64,000 bases of DNA from an uncultured Clostridia bacterium (lineage in GTDB: Bacteria > Bacillota > Clostridia > Oscillospirales > Oscillospiraceae), in assembly GCA_932222125.1 (NCBI GenBank), contig CAKNZJ010000194.1, positions 62,001-126,000 of the forward strand, in the 5' to 3' direction. Of this stretch, positions 43,264-52,723 are shown piece by piece. A program made the translations under genes and the position numbers. The stretch's first letter is position 1. Every line of letters starts with the position of its first letter. The notes beneath the pieces were generated by a model, which was given only the letters and a program-made list of their open reading frames with translations, ran no database searches and was not told where the DNA came from.

Positions 43264-46200
43264 TCAAGCGGTAACAGCATTTGAATCGTTGCTGATACTT
43301 TCTACGTCCTGCACCATTGAAATCTCCGGTTCATCGCTCACCAGGTCACTGCTGTTTGGCGCAAGATTTCTCAGCCTTGGCAGACCGCCGCTTGTCACAC
43401 CGCTCAAATCCCAAACCTCGGTGTCCCATCCCAACACATCTGCATAAAATACCTGGGTTTTTGCATCGTCTATTGAGAGCACAGAGATTTTACCCGTAAA
43501 ATCAATCCCACTTCTGCTAAGGGTAGACGGACCAGTTGCGCCCTCATACTCGTAGTTATTTACAAATTTGTCGGTGATGACATAGGTCTCACTTCTGCCA
43601 TCAAATTTATAGGCATTTTCCGTATTGCCAAATGACACGTTGTTTTCCAGCCACGCCCTGTTCGTCAGCACCCTTCCAACAAAGCCCCCTGCTGCGTTGG
43701 TTGTGGTAGACCGTACCGACACCGCGCTATAGCAGTCGATGATCTTTGAATAGTCCGCGTAACCGGTAAATCCTCCGATGTCAGCATTTCCAACAATACT
43801 GCCCTGTGCGTAGCAATTTTTCACACAGGATCCTTGCAGCTCTCCGAATATGCCGCCAACTGCATTCCCAGCCGCATTTACGGTTACGTTTGCAGAACAC
43901 TCCTCCGCATAACTGCCGATCAAAAAGCCTACCAGACCACCAGTGCGTTTTGTGCCGCTGATGGTAGAATCCGTAATATGGACCTTGCGAAGCCTGATGT
44001 TGTTTGCCGTTTTTGCAAGGGCTCCTGTCTCCTGCTGACCGGTGATATTTGCGTCTCGGATTATCAGATTATATATATCCGCAAATCTCACCGTTTGGAA
44101 CAAGGGCTTTGTCAGACCGGTAATAGTGTGTCCGTTTCCGTTTAACCGGCCCATAAACACAGCGTTGATCACACTGCCTTCAGCGGTGGAAATACCGGTA
44201 AAGTCAAGGTCATTGCCCAGCGCAAACATACCGGCCGGATTTGCCATCACCTGATCCACAAGCTGCTGTGCGCTGGTAATCGTGATCTCAGACACGCCGC
44301 CTTCATAAATACCACTTCTAAAGTCGTTGGTAATACGCTTAAGGTGATGATATGTTGCCCTGCGCAGATTGCTGGATGCAGTCAGGTTGCGATCACTGCT
44401 CTTCGCATCTGCCCGCAAAGCAGCGACATATTGCTTCACTAGTACATCGTAGTTAGTATATGCGTCTTCACCATTGTGTATCTTCTCCGCAACCTCGTTA
44501 AAGCGATTCATCTTATACTGCTTAAATGTCATAGTGTCATCGCCGGTTACATCCCGGAGCGCGTCAAGATCATTGCGGTTTTTGCCACTGTAATAGGCCA
44601 CATATCCGTCTGTGTAACCAGCAACGCCCAGCATCTCCCAGGCCAGCCGCTTAAAGCTGTAGGAGTCAGGACGGTTCTCGTGGTTATGAGGCTGATACCA
44701 CACCCGTGAGTATATGCCGTCATACCCATATTGGTTTGTCCCAACTATGGTATCCCGGGTAACATTTACCTTCAGGTTGATTCGGTTATCCCACAAATCC
44801 TCAATTGTTTGCAGGTTCATCGCAGTGGTTTCCTCCACCGTCAGCGGCCTATAGCCGGTCCTCTGTGCGCCTATATCATCCGGATCATCCAATCTATCCG
44901 GATAATATACCTTGACGCCAACTTGGGCCTGTTGCTCAGGCGTCAACTGCAAAAACGCCATTGCCTCCACATAATCCAGGTAGTAAATAGCCTCGAACAT
45001 ACCCTTATAGTAGCTGTAGATTTTCTCCTTTGAGTTGATTCGCTCAGTTGTCAGGTTGGTGGTGACATAATCCGACAAGTTGTAGTTATAGACCAAATTG
45101 AAGTTTACGCCGCCATCCCCGGCGCCCTGCGTGGTGTTTCCATCCGTGTAGTCCTCGCCCCAGCCTTGCCAGCGCCGGCCCCTGCCCTCCAGGAAAATGT
45201 AGCCGTCTTGGTTGTGGCCTGTCTCATGGGTTGCGCTGATAAAGGAGTTTAGCGCACTGTAGACAACCCAATATATGCTTGAGCCGGTTGAATAGGCCCC
45301 GCTTCCATTCGCCGCTGCCCAAAGGTTGCAAACCTCGTTGAAGTTCTTCATGAACGGATCCTCAGTCACCCCGGGCTGCTGCCAAACGCCATCGACGTAC
45401 CGCGTATCAATACCCAGATCCGACTTGCTGTTGATGCGATCCACAGCACCGTCGGCAATCTCAACGAGGGTAGAATAAAATTCCTTGAACAAATTGCCCC
45501 AAGTGACCATTTTGTTATATACGTCGTTGCCGTAGCTTCTCAATGATCCAAACAAAATTTGGCTGGGCATAGAGACAATATAGCCGCTGTTCTCCGGCAC
45601 AGTCAGTATGGGCAGCAAGGTGTTAGTGTGCTGTTTGATGTGCTTCCACGCACGATACATCACCTCGTCATGTCCAGGTATGCCAACCTCATAAATCTGC
45701 CCGTTAAACGACTGGGTAAACCAATCGTTTACATCAGTATAATCGGTCAGCATCAAGACAGCACTGTCGATAAACGCACCGATGTCGTTTTTGCCCGTGT
45801 ACTTTGCAATGCTGTTGGCATAGTAATTGTGCGTGCTATTCGTGCCACGCTGGTTGGATGTCAATAATTCTCTTGCCATATTGACCGGCTTGATCATATC
45901 GCTGTACAACGCACCGTCCAGATACACTACGGTGCGCATATTCATGCCGCCCACTTCAAAATCATACCAGCGGTCGTAATAATTATACGCGTATAACAGT
46001 TGCTTCAACAAATCACCGGAGGTGAGCTCCTCCACGATTTTTGCACCTGCAATCGGATTATCACTGTACAGGTTGTACCGGGAGGTGTTGACTAATATAC
46101 TTGCCAGCACACCGTTTATCTCTGCTGCTACCTGCTCGGTATAGTGGTCCTTATATATCCGGCTGTCCTCTTCGCTGGTAATCGGGTCGAGATCGGTTGC

Positions 46201-47994
46201 ATAGTCATAAGCCTGAGCAATTGCCAATAACTGCTGGTACGCAGCTGCATCCTGATCAAGCAGATACTTGGCATAGTTGTATCCAACATTCAGCTCTGTA
46301 ATCCAATAATTAGCAAAGTATCCATCCTGTTCTGCCGCAGAAAGATCATAGGCCTGTATACTGCCATCTTTAAACACAATCTTAATGGAAACGATGGTAT
46401 CAAAGGTATCCTTTGTCAGCATCTCAACCATCTTGCCTTGGCCGTTAAATGGCAGCACCGCTTGGATGACCTTTTGGTTCAAGATATGGGTTGAGGGAAT
46501 CCGGCTCCCATCTAGCACCAAATATGCAGCGTCATAGAACGGCATAAGCCGATACAGGTTAGCATATAGCACGTCCTTTTGAGGGTCATAGTTTTGCATC
46601 CTCCGCAGTCGCTCATATTCTGGGATATACACTCCCAGCGCTGGCGATATATCCTCGCCACCGTTCTCGCCGCGTAGGGACGGCAAGCCGTCTTCCGCAA
46701 CCTGATCCAGATTCCAAACATTCTCATCAAAGCCCAATGTATCCCGGTAGAATTCCACTGTGCGAACAGTCTCATCACTTACAACGTCAACCCGTGTGCC
46801 GGACTGGTTGCTTCCCAGGGTAGAGGAGGACAGCTCAAAATTATTGTCTGAGCTCCCGCTGATCCCTGTGCCGTGTACCCGGTAGGCCTTTCCACCCGTG
46901 CTCAGGCTCACCGTATCTTTTACCACAAGATTAGCAGCGTGTCCAACGATACCGCCGTTGTAACTTGGTCCCCTGGTTGCGCTGATGGTGATGCCCGTAA
47001 CACATTTTTCAACCTTGCCATTCTGAGCAAATCCTACAATTCCACCAATGCCGTCCTGACCTGATGTTATGCTGCCCTGGGCATAGCTATTTGATACAGT
47101 GCTGTTGGTCATACCTCCAACTAGTCCACCCATACGCTTGTTGCCACCGCCCCATAGTGTGAGGCCACGAACACTGCTGTTTGTGAGCTGGCTATTCCCT
47201 GTTAGCGTGCCAACTAAAGCAGCTGTCTCTGAAGTGCCCGCAGTGATGGTGACATTGCGACCATGCACATTCGAAATAGTGCTGCCCTCTTCTGCACGGT
47301 TTGCCACCAGCCCTTTTGCCCCCGCATTCAGGACTGCATTTTCAAACACAATGTTTTTCACTGTGGCACCCCGCAGTTGCTGGAAGAAGGGTTTTGACAT
47401 GTTGCGTATGGTGTATCCATTACCGTCCAGCGTACCCCTAAACTCCTGCAGCAGGGCGGCGTCAACGATGGTAATATTAGCCATATCCACATCGGTGCTC
47501 AAAGTAAAGGTGCCTGTGGGATTAGCTTTCATCTGCTCCAGTAGATAAGTAAAGGAGTTGGTAGTGGCTACCCCATCCTCTACCGTTCCGAACAAAACCT
47601 CTATCCGGTCTTGCCTTCTGTCACCTTGATATTGCACATAGTCTGGCAGATCCAATATCAGGAACAATTGCCCCGCTCTTTCCTCTGCCCCACTGACCGG
47701 CGCATAGATGGTGGGGGCATCCTTCATGTCAATTTGCAGCACATATCCCGAAGGGTCCGCTAAGTCGGACAACGAAACTTGTGACACTTCCTCTACTCCA
47801 CTGTCAGTTGTCCGGTACAACATGGCGTTTACAATGTCCTTGATCTCATACATGCGCACATCATCGCTTGCCCTGACTGCTGACTCACTAAACGTCTGGG
47901 CAAAGGCCTGCCGGGGCATTTGAACGAACATTGCGGCTATCGACAGTATCATAGCAGCAGTGATCATGCCCACACGGGTTTGCTTTAGCTTCAT
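43264..47994 (-). CDS. Giant secreted M26-type zinc metallopeptidase with GLUG beta-helix domains
   Basis: 1576 aa. Signal peptide MKLKQTRVGMITAAMILSIA continuing to a cleavage-like AFA before Gln34. Residues about 150-440 form a GLUG/M26-N beta-helix (ANPTGTFTLSTDVDMA, GTLDGNGYTI, GGLVGGMTNSTVSNSYAQGS). The catalytic part has HETGH at 923-927 and Glu947, exactly the HExxH-19-Glu spacing of IgA1 protease/ZmpC enzymes. A second GLUG-like domain follows from about 1235 to 1560 (LNGNGHTI, GGFTGYAD). No LPXTG anchor or membrane helix is seen at the C-terminus, so it may be released. GGAGG lies seven bases before the ATG. AT-richer than its neighbours. Confidence 0.9.
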   Translation of the reverse strand: MKLKQTRVGMITAAMILSIAAMFVQMPRQAFAQTFSESAVRASDDVRMYEIKDIVNAMLYRTTDSGVEEVSQVSLSDLADPSGYVLQIDMKDAPTIYAPVSGAEERAGQLFLILDLPDYVQYQGDRRQDRIEVLFGTVEDGVATTNSFTYLLEQMKANPTGTFTLSTDVDMANITIVDAALLQEFRGTLDGNGYTIRNMSKPFFQQLRGATVKNIVFENAVLNAGAKGLVANRAEEGSTISNVHGRNVTITAGTSETAALVGTLTGNSQLTNSSVRGLTLWGGGNKRMGGLVGGMTNSTVSNSYAQGSITSGQDGIGGIVGFAQNGKVEKCVTGITISATRGPSYNGGIVGHAANLVVKDTVSLSTGGKAYRVHGTGISGSSDNNFELSSSTLGSNQSGTRVDVVSDETVRTVEFYRDTLGFDENVWNLDQVAEDGLPSLRGENGGEDISPALGVYIPEYERLRRMQNYDPQKDVLYANLYRLMPFYDAAYLVLDGSRIPSTHILNQKVIQAVLPFNGQGKMVEMLTKDTFDTIVSIKIVFKDGSIQAYDLSAAEQDGYFANYWITELNVGYNYAKYLLDQDAAAYQQLLAIAQAYDYATDLDPITSEEDSRIYKDHYTEQVAAEINGVLASILVNTSRYNLYSDNPIAGAKIVEELTSGDLLKQLLYAYNYYDRWYDFEVGGMNMRTVVYLDGALYSDMIKPVNMARELLTSNQRGTNSTHNYYANSIAKYTGKNDIGAFIDSAVLMLTDYTDVNDWFTQSFNGQIYEVGIPGHDEVMYRAWKHIKQHTNTLLPILTVPENSGYIVSMPSQILFGSLRSYGNDVYNKMVTWGNLFKEFYSTLVEIADGAVDRINSKSDLGIDTRYVDGVWQQPGVTEDPFMKNFNEVCNLWAAANGSGAYSTGSSIYWVVYSALNSFISATHETGHNQDGYIFLEGRGRRWQGWGEDYTDGNTTQGAGDGGVNFNLVYNYNLSDYVTTNLTTERINSKEKIYSYYKGMFEAIYYLDYVEAMAFLQLTPEQQAQVGVKVYYPDRLDDPDDIGAQRTGYRPLTVEETTAMNLQTIEDLWDNRINLKVNVTRDTIVGTNQYGYDGIYSRVWYQPHNHENRPDSYSFKRLAWEMLGVAGYTDGYVAYYSGKNRNDLDALRDVTGDDTMTFKQYKMNRFNEVAEKIHNGEDAYTNYDVLVKQYVAALRADAKSSDRNLTASSNLRRATYHHLKRITNDFRSGIYEGGVSEITITSAQQLVDQVMANPAGMFALGNDLDFTGISTAEGSVINAVFMGRLNGNGHTITGLTKPLFQTVRFADIYNLIIRDANITGQQETGALAKTANNIRLRKVHITDSTISGTKRTGGLVGFLIGSYAEECSANVTVNAAGNAVGGIFGELQGSCVKNCYAQGSIVGNADIGGFTGYADYSKIIDCYSAVSVRSTTTNAAGGFVGRVLTNRAWLENNVSFGNTENAYKFDGRSETYVITDKFVNNYEYEGATGPSTLSRSGIDFTGKISVLSIDDAKTQVFYADVLGWDTEVWDLSGVTSGGLPRLRNLAPNSSDLVSDEPEISMVQDVESISNDSNAVTA

Positions 47995-48141
47995 ACCAAT
48001 TCCTCCATTTCTTTCTCTAAACTTGGCCGTCATAGTCATAACGATAGCCTGTCCCTTCCTAGTGCGCTTTGGTACTGATTGAAACAACAAGTATACCCCA
48101 CACACTTTCCAGTAAAGCTTCGCCAATATATGACTATTTGT

Positions 48142-48170
48142 ATCATATACCATTCTAGCAGTAATGTAAA
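48142..48170 (-). promoter_or_regulatory. Sigma-A promoter for the M26 peptidase
   Basis: On the minus strand TTTACA (48165-48170), 17-bp spacer, TATGAT (48142-48147), next to an A/T-only block that could act as an UP element. Leader about 140 bases. Confidence 0.65.
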
Positions 48171-48223
48171 TAATAATTTTTTATAATTATTATTTTTTAT
48201 TAAAAGAAACTGAGGAATAGCAA

Positions 48224-48266
48224 AGTGCGCCTTGATTATGGTACACACCATAAATCAAAGCGCACT
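48224..48266. terminator. Imperfect terminator-like hairpin
   Basis: Arms 48224-48242 and 48247-48266 pair over about 18 positions with one bulge and one wobble. On the minus strand it follows the glutamine-amidotransferase gene by about 60 bases; T-run weak. Confidence 0.55.
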
Positions 48267-48329
48267 CTTGATTGTCTCAATTAATGAAGCTGCCCATGGT
48301 TCAGGGCACTGCTCTTCAAATCCGTGAGC

Positions 48330-48983
48330 TTATATTTGACACATGGCCAGGAAGGACGTAAAAATAGCTCCGCCATCCACTGTGTCTGGCCGGACCAGCA
48401 CTCCAGTCATCCGCTCCGGATGGAACTGGACAGCCACCAGGGGAAAGCTCTCATGCTCGATAGCCTCTACTACTCCATCGTCAGAGTAGGCGGTAGCCCG
48501 CAGCCCACGTCCCAGACAGTCTATCCCCTGGTGATGATGACTATTGACCGAGAACCGCTCTCCATACATCCGGCACAGAATTGAATCAGACTTCGCACAA
48601 ATTTGGTGAACCTGATCCCGATCCATCCGAAGATGGAGGGGATTGCGCTCCCCCAAGTCCTGGATCAGGTTGCCCCCTAGCCAAACGTTGACCACCTGGC
48701 ATCCCCGGCAGATGGCCAGTACCGGCTTCCCCGCCCCTAAAAACGCATCCAGCAGGGCCAGTTCTGTCCGGTCACGGTCACGGTCAATACCTAGAGATCC
48801 GCGGTCCTCCTGTCCAAAATATGATGGGTCCATATCGCTCCCCCCTGCCAAAAGCAAACCATCGTAGCTCAGATCAGGAGTAGGAAGATAGCCGGCCACC
48901 GGACAACCTCCGGCGGCCTGGACAGCGGCAGTATAGTTGACAGGGTCTTTCCTGCTAGTCGAGCATAAAATCTTGGGTTTCAT
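48330..48983 (-). CDS. Class I glutamine amidotransferase, peptidase C26 (PuuD-like gamma-glutamyl hydrolase)
   Basis: 217 aa. Oxyanion and nucleophile region LAICRGCQVVNVWLGG with Cys92; LLAGGSDMDPSYFG near residue 45 and FPLVAVQFHPERMTG with the His-Glu pair near 188. The family hydrolyses gamma-glutamyl bonds, as in gamma-glutamyl-GABA; the peptide substrate here is not known. It is shorter than E. coli PuuD (about 254 aa) but motifs are complete. ATG overlaps the stop of the flippase gene as ATGA. Last gene of the WalRK operon, where a cell-wall peptide substrate would fit. Confidence 0.85.
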   Translation of the reverse strand: MKPKILCSTSRKDPVNYTAAVQAAGGCPVAGYLPTPDLSYDGLLLAGGSDMDPSYFGQEDRGSLGIDRDRDRTELALLDAFLGAGKPVLAICRGCQVVNVWLGGNLIQDLGERNPLHLRMDRDQVHQICAKSDSILCRMYGERFSVNSHHHQGIDCLGRGLRATAYSDDGVVEAIEHESFPLVAVQFHPERMTGVLVRPDTVDGGAIFTSFLAMCQI

Positions 48984-50554
48984 ATAGGGACTCTCTCTTT
49001 CTTTAGGATTTTTCCAAGCTGGGAGACCTGGTCAGTAACCGACAGGCCCTGGGCCAGTAGCGCGGCAGTATACAGCACCAACCCCAGAATGGTGCAAATT
49101 AAGGACGCACTCAGGCTGCTCCAGCCGGAACTAGTGAGGATATTGAAAAACAGCCTGATCCACACCCCCATAAACAAGGCCGCCAGCAAGGGGCGGACAA
49201 ACCAGCGAAATAGCTGGGGTCGTAATGCAGTTGCTCGGAGCACCGAGATTAAGTTGAACACCATCCCTGCCAGAGAGGACAGCAAAAACCCTGCTACAAA
49301 CCCTGGCAGACCCCAGCGAGCTACAGTAAAATAGGTAAAAGCCAATTGAATGACATCACTCAAAATTGCGTTCCGGGCCGCCCTCCCCTGGAGGGACAAT
49401 CCGTTGAGTGCGCCAGACAGCACTGACTGATAACAACTTAGCAAAGTACCTAGAGCCAGTGGAAGAATAAACTGCCCCACCCGCTCATCCCGGAACATGG
49501 CCTGACCTGCCGCAGGCCCCACCACCATGAGCAAAGCCATGGCCGGAGCCATCAGCAGCGAGGTGGCAGACATGATCCGGTCCAGAAAGCCGGTGGCAGC
49601 TCTCCGGTCCCCTCGCGCGGTGCGCCTGGCCAGATCTGGCACCATCACCAAACACAGCGCGCCGATGAATGCTGTTGGCAGGGACAGCAGCGGCAACGTC
49701 ATGCCAGACAGCACTCCAAACTCAGCCATGGCTTCATTCAGAGTCATCCCTCCCTCTACCAACTTCGCGGGGATTAGCACAGCGTTAGCTGAACCCAGTA
49801 GAGTGCCTAGTAGAGAGGTAGCCCCCACAGGCAGAGCGATGGCATACAGTTGTCTTCTAGTAAAGGTTACCCGGGCAATGCCTGGAGGAAACCGCCGCCA
49901 GTGACGGCGAAACATCCAGGTGAGCGCGCCGGCAGAAAAGACCTCACACACCACCATACCCATGACAATGATGCCCACAGTCTGCTCCTGTGAACGTGGA
50001 AGCAAGATGGCCAGCAAGGTGAGAACCGCCCCTGCTCGAATCAGCTGCTCAGCAGTCTCCACCGCAGCAGGGGGCCGTACCCGGCCAATTCCATAAAAGC
50101 AGTGCTTGTGGAGATTCTCCACCCCTGTGAGCAGCATACATGGCACCAATAACACCACTCCCATCCGGGTCCGGGCATCTCCTAGCACATAGACAGAGAT
50201 GGCATCAGATCCCAAAACCACTATCGTACCTAATGGGATGGCCAGCAGTAGAAAACAACCCAGCGCCCTGCGGAGCACCGTACGCACTGAACCACTGTCT
50301 CCCACGGCGTGGTACCGGGCCGACAGGGTAGATACTGCTACAGTGAGTCCCACTGCAGTGAGAGACATGAGCATAGAGTAGACCGGTATAACCAGTTGAT
50401 ACAACCCCATAGTCTCTGCGCCGATCATTCGGGAGAGCAGCATACGATAGACAAAGCCCACCACCTGAGAAAACAACCCTGTGACAGTGAGTAGCAACGC
50501 CCCTAACAAGATACCAGACAAGTGCAGCCCCCCTTTTCCTCGATAACCTATCAT
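48980..50554 (-). CDS. SpoVB/MurJ-like polysaccharide or lipid flippase (MOP superfamily)
   Basis: 524 aa, about 14 membrane spans. N-terminal GILLGALLLTVTGLFSQVVG and YRMLLSRMIGAETMGLYQL are typical of the SpoVB/YtgP branch of the MATE/MOP flippases. SpoVB takes part in spore cortex synthesis, and relatives flip lipid II. The start is uncertain: the ATG at 50554 lacks a good RBS, while a TTG twelve codons in (before SGILLGALLL) follows AAAAGGGGGG by six bases. It lies between yycI and the amidotransferase, tying it to wall homeostasis. Confidence 0.87.
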   Translation of the reverse strand: MIGYRGKGGLHLSGILLGALLLTVTGLFSQVVGFVYRMLLSRMIGAETMGLYQLVIPVYSMLMSLTAVGLTVAVSTLSARYHAVGDSGSVRTVLRRALGCFLLLAIPLGTIVVLGSDAISVYVLGDARTRMGVVLLVPCMLLTGVENLHKHCFYGIGRVRPPAAVETAEQLIRAGAVLTLLAILLPRSQEQTVGIIVMGMVVCEVFSAGALTWMFRRHWRRFPPGIARVTFTRRQLYAIALPVGATSLLGTLLGSANAVLIPAKLVEGGMTLNEAMAEFGVLSGMTLPLLSLPTAFIGALCLVMVPDLARRTARGDRRAATGFLDRIMSATSLLMAPAMALLMVVGPAAGQAMFRDERVGQFILPLALGTLLSCYQSVLSGALNGLSLQGRAARNAILSDVIQLAFTYFTVARWGLPGFVAGFLLSSLAGMVFNLISVLRATALRPQLFRWFVRPLLAALFMGVWIRLFFNILTSSGWSSLSASLICTILGLVLYTAALLAQGLSVTDQVSQLGKILKKERVPI

Positions 50555-50581
50555 ATGAAAGGGGCATGTCTGACATGAGCG

Positions 50582-51412
50582 TCAATGGGGATGACTGCGA
50601 GTAAGTTCTCCAGTCACTGCATCCAAGTAATAGTTTGCGGTATTGCTAGAGATGAACCAAACTGGACTCAGGCGGACAGCGCTGGACAGGGACTGGATCG
50701 CCCGATACCCCACCTCCATGGACAGAATGGCGGAACACACATCTCCAGTCTCCAAAACCCCGTCTAAAAAGTGCAGCAACGCAGTGGGTAGGGTGAGTAT
50801 AGCTCTTCTCTCCCGGCTTACCCTCCCTGGAATCAGTAGAACACCATCAATGGATTGAAGCATCCCGTCACGGTAAAGGAAAGTAAGTTGACTGGAGAAC
50901 AGCGGCACACCCCCCCATCGCTGTCTAACGGTGACGCAGGAAGTATCTCCCTCCTGCTCAAAGGCAATCCGCTCCCCCTCTATCTCTATCTGGCGCAGCA
51001 ATCCCACCGCATGAGCGGCAGGGTCCGGGGCCTGCCAGCGAGGATGATCATATAACTTAGCGGAGAACTCGCCTCCCGCACGAACGCTGACTTCTCCCGT
51101 AATCCCTTGGTAGCGGTAAAGTCCACCGCCCCAGTTGTCCCCGGCCACCTTTTCATCCAGCAGAGCGCTCACCATCCGACCCTCCTGCTCCACATCCCGT
51201 TCAATGGACACGGGGTCCAAATGGTCTGCCGCAACCAGGCCTCCCTCATCCACCGCAATTCCGCTGTTGGCCAGCGCCTGGACAGCCTGAGTCTGGGCAG
51301 CCCGCTCATACCGCCTGGCCTCATTTTGCCGCTCAGTCACCAACACCAGTAGAAAACCATTGACCAGCGCCAACATCAAGATGATAATATTTTTTACCTT
51401 GTGCCATTCCAC
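50582..51412 (-). CDS. yycI: YycI-like regulator of WalRK
   Basis: 276 aa. One N-terminal membrane anchor with the typical start VEWHKVKNIIILMLALVNGF, then an extracytoplasmic domain (YLDAVTGELTRSHPH at the end, a PepSY-like final hairpin). In Bacillus YycI and YycH bind WalK through their membrane helices and restrain it. Start is GTG at 51412, ten bases after AGGAG. Sequence away from the anchor is divergent, so the call depends partly on position after yycH. Confidence 0.82.
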   Translation of the reverse strand: MEWHKVKNIIILMLALVNGFLLVLVTERQNEARRYERAAQTQAVQALANSGIAVDEGGLVAADHLDPVSIERDVEQEGRMVSALLDEKVAGDNWGGGLYRYQGITGEVSVRAGGEFSAKLYDHPRWQAPDPAAHAVGLLRQIEIEGERIAFEQEGDTSCVTVRQRWGGVPLFSSQLTFLYRDGMLQSIDGVLLIPGRVSRERRAILTLPTALLHFLDGVLETGDVCSAILSMEVGYRAIQSLSSAVRLSPVWFISSNTANYYLDAVTGELTRSHPH

Positions 51413-51445
51413 CTGCCATCATCTCCTGATGTTCGGAATTGAGAG

Positions 51446-52723
51446 CTAATTTGCTACCCACCCGGGAGAGACAGTCCCATCCCCCCGATCCCGGTATTGG
51501 ACAGACAGTTCCCGTGGCTCCCGAGACAGGTCGGGGAGCAGTGCCGCCGCCCGGTGGATGGGGATGAGGGGAACGGTCTCCTCCAGTGAGGCGTAGGTGC
51601 GGCAGTGAAGTGTGAACTCTGTCACATAGCCATCCTCCACCAGAAACTGGGCCGCCCACCCCCCGCTGTAAAGGTATAGCCTGATACCATTGAGCCGGTA
51701 CCCAAAACGGATCAGATAGCGCCCCCCTTCCTCCTGAACAGAGATCAGGTGCACCTGGGCCTCGCCACACAAAGCGCCCACAGTGCGCTGGGCAAGACCC
51801 CTGGCTGCCTCCACCACCCCTGCCACAGTTGGATCAGCGACAAAATACTTTCCTCCCTGCCCCGCTCGGTAAGTCACCGTCCCATCTTGATTGACCTGTA
51901 GGCGATCCTCTCCATCCAAATACGCCTCACCACTGCTCACCGTGGCGTGATTCTGCCCGTGAAAGGCTAGCTGCGAGAGGAGTTTATCCACCCCACCGGC
52001 CTCTGACATGGGATTGGCTGCGGAAAACCGCACCCTGATCCCCTCCTCCTCAGTGATAAAGGTATAGGGCTTGAACAGACCGGCATACTCCTGATGCTCG
52101 AAGGCAAAATAGGCCCCGTTCCCCACATAACCGTCTAGATTGGGGGCTAGATGAAGCGTCCGTGTCATTCCAGTGGAACAGGCGTAGAATAGACCGCTTT
52201 CCACCTCCTGATAGCATAGCAGCAGCTGGTCCTCTTCCCCCTCAGCCAGCAGAAGCCGGCGGGCCATCCCTGTCAGGGCGCACCCCTGATCTCCGCTGAG
52301 CCATCCACACAAAACCGGTAATGGAATCTCCCCATCGAAGTCAAAGTAAATGCCGGAACCGGTGAGATAGTCCTGCCAGCTCGCCTCGTCTATAGCCTCA
52401 GGCGGCCCGGCGCCTCCCAGCGCATCCCCCAATAGAGGACCAAGCCGGGCAAACAGCGCTTCCAGCTCCTGCTGATTGTACTGCACGCCATACCGCCCCG
52501 CCTCGGTATTCACCGCCATGGCAGCTGGTTGCACAGTGGCGGAAGTGAGGGAAAGGCCAGCCGCCTCCCCCTGGGTTGGCTCCGCTCCGCCCAGCAAGTG
52601 GAACAATCCACTGTCCTGCACCAGGGGCAGCATAGTCAACAGATAAATGGCAGACAGGGTGAGTAGTACAATCAGCAGATTTTTCCCCCACTCCACCCGA
52701 CGATGCCAATCACTCCTCTTCAC
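51446..52723 (-). CDS. yycH: YycH-like regulator of WalRK
   Basis: 425 aa. VKRSDWHRRVEWGKNLLIVL begins with a short basic stretch and one membrane anchor (LLIVLLTLSAIYLLTMLPLV), followed by a large extracytoplasmic domain ending YRDRGDGTVSPGWVAN. Start is GTG at 52723, five bases after GGGGAGG, overlapping the last 14 bases of walK. An open frame to 53035 lies wholly within walK and is spurious. Position between walK and yycI fixes the assignment. Confidence 0.85.
   Translation of the reverse strand: MKRSDWHRRVEWGKNLLIVLLTLSAIYLLTMLPLVQDSGLFHLLGGAEPTQGEAAGLSLTSATVQPAAMAVNTEAGRYGVQYNQQELEALFARLGPLLGDALGGAGPPEAIDEASWQDYLTGSGIYFDFDGEIPLPVLCGWLSGDQGCALTGMARRLLLAEGEEDQLLLCYQEVESGLFYACSTGMTRTLHLAPNLDGYVGNGAYFAFEHQEYAGLFKPYTFITEEEGIRVRFSAANPMSEAGGVDKLLSQLAFHGQNHATVSSGEAYLDGEDRLQVNQDGTVTYRAGQGGKYFVADPTVAGVVEAARGLAQRTVGALCGEAQVHLISVQEEGGRYLIRFGYRLNGIRLYLYSGGWAAQFLVEDGYVTEFTLHCRTYASLEETVPLIPIHRAAALLPDLSREPRELSVQYRDRGDGTVSPGWVAN

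Larger units (their letters stand above)
47995..48329. other. 335-base AT-rich intergenic region
   Basis: Contains the M26 promoter, a very AT-rich block (48165-48210, nearly all A and T) and a terminator-like hairpin at 48224-48266. No gene seen. Confidence 0.65.
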
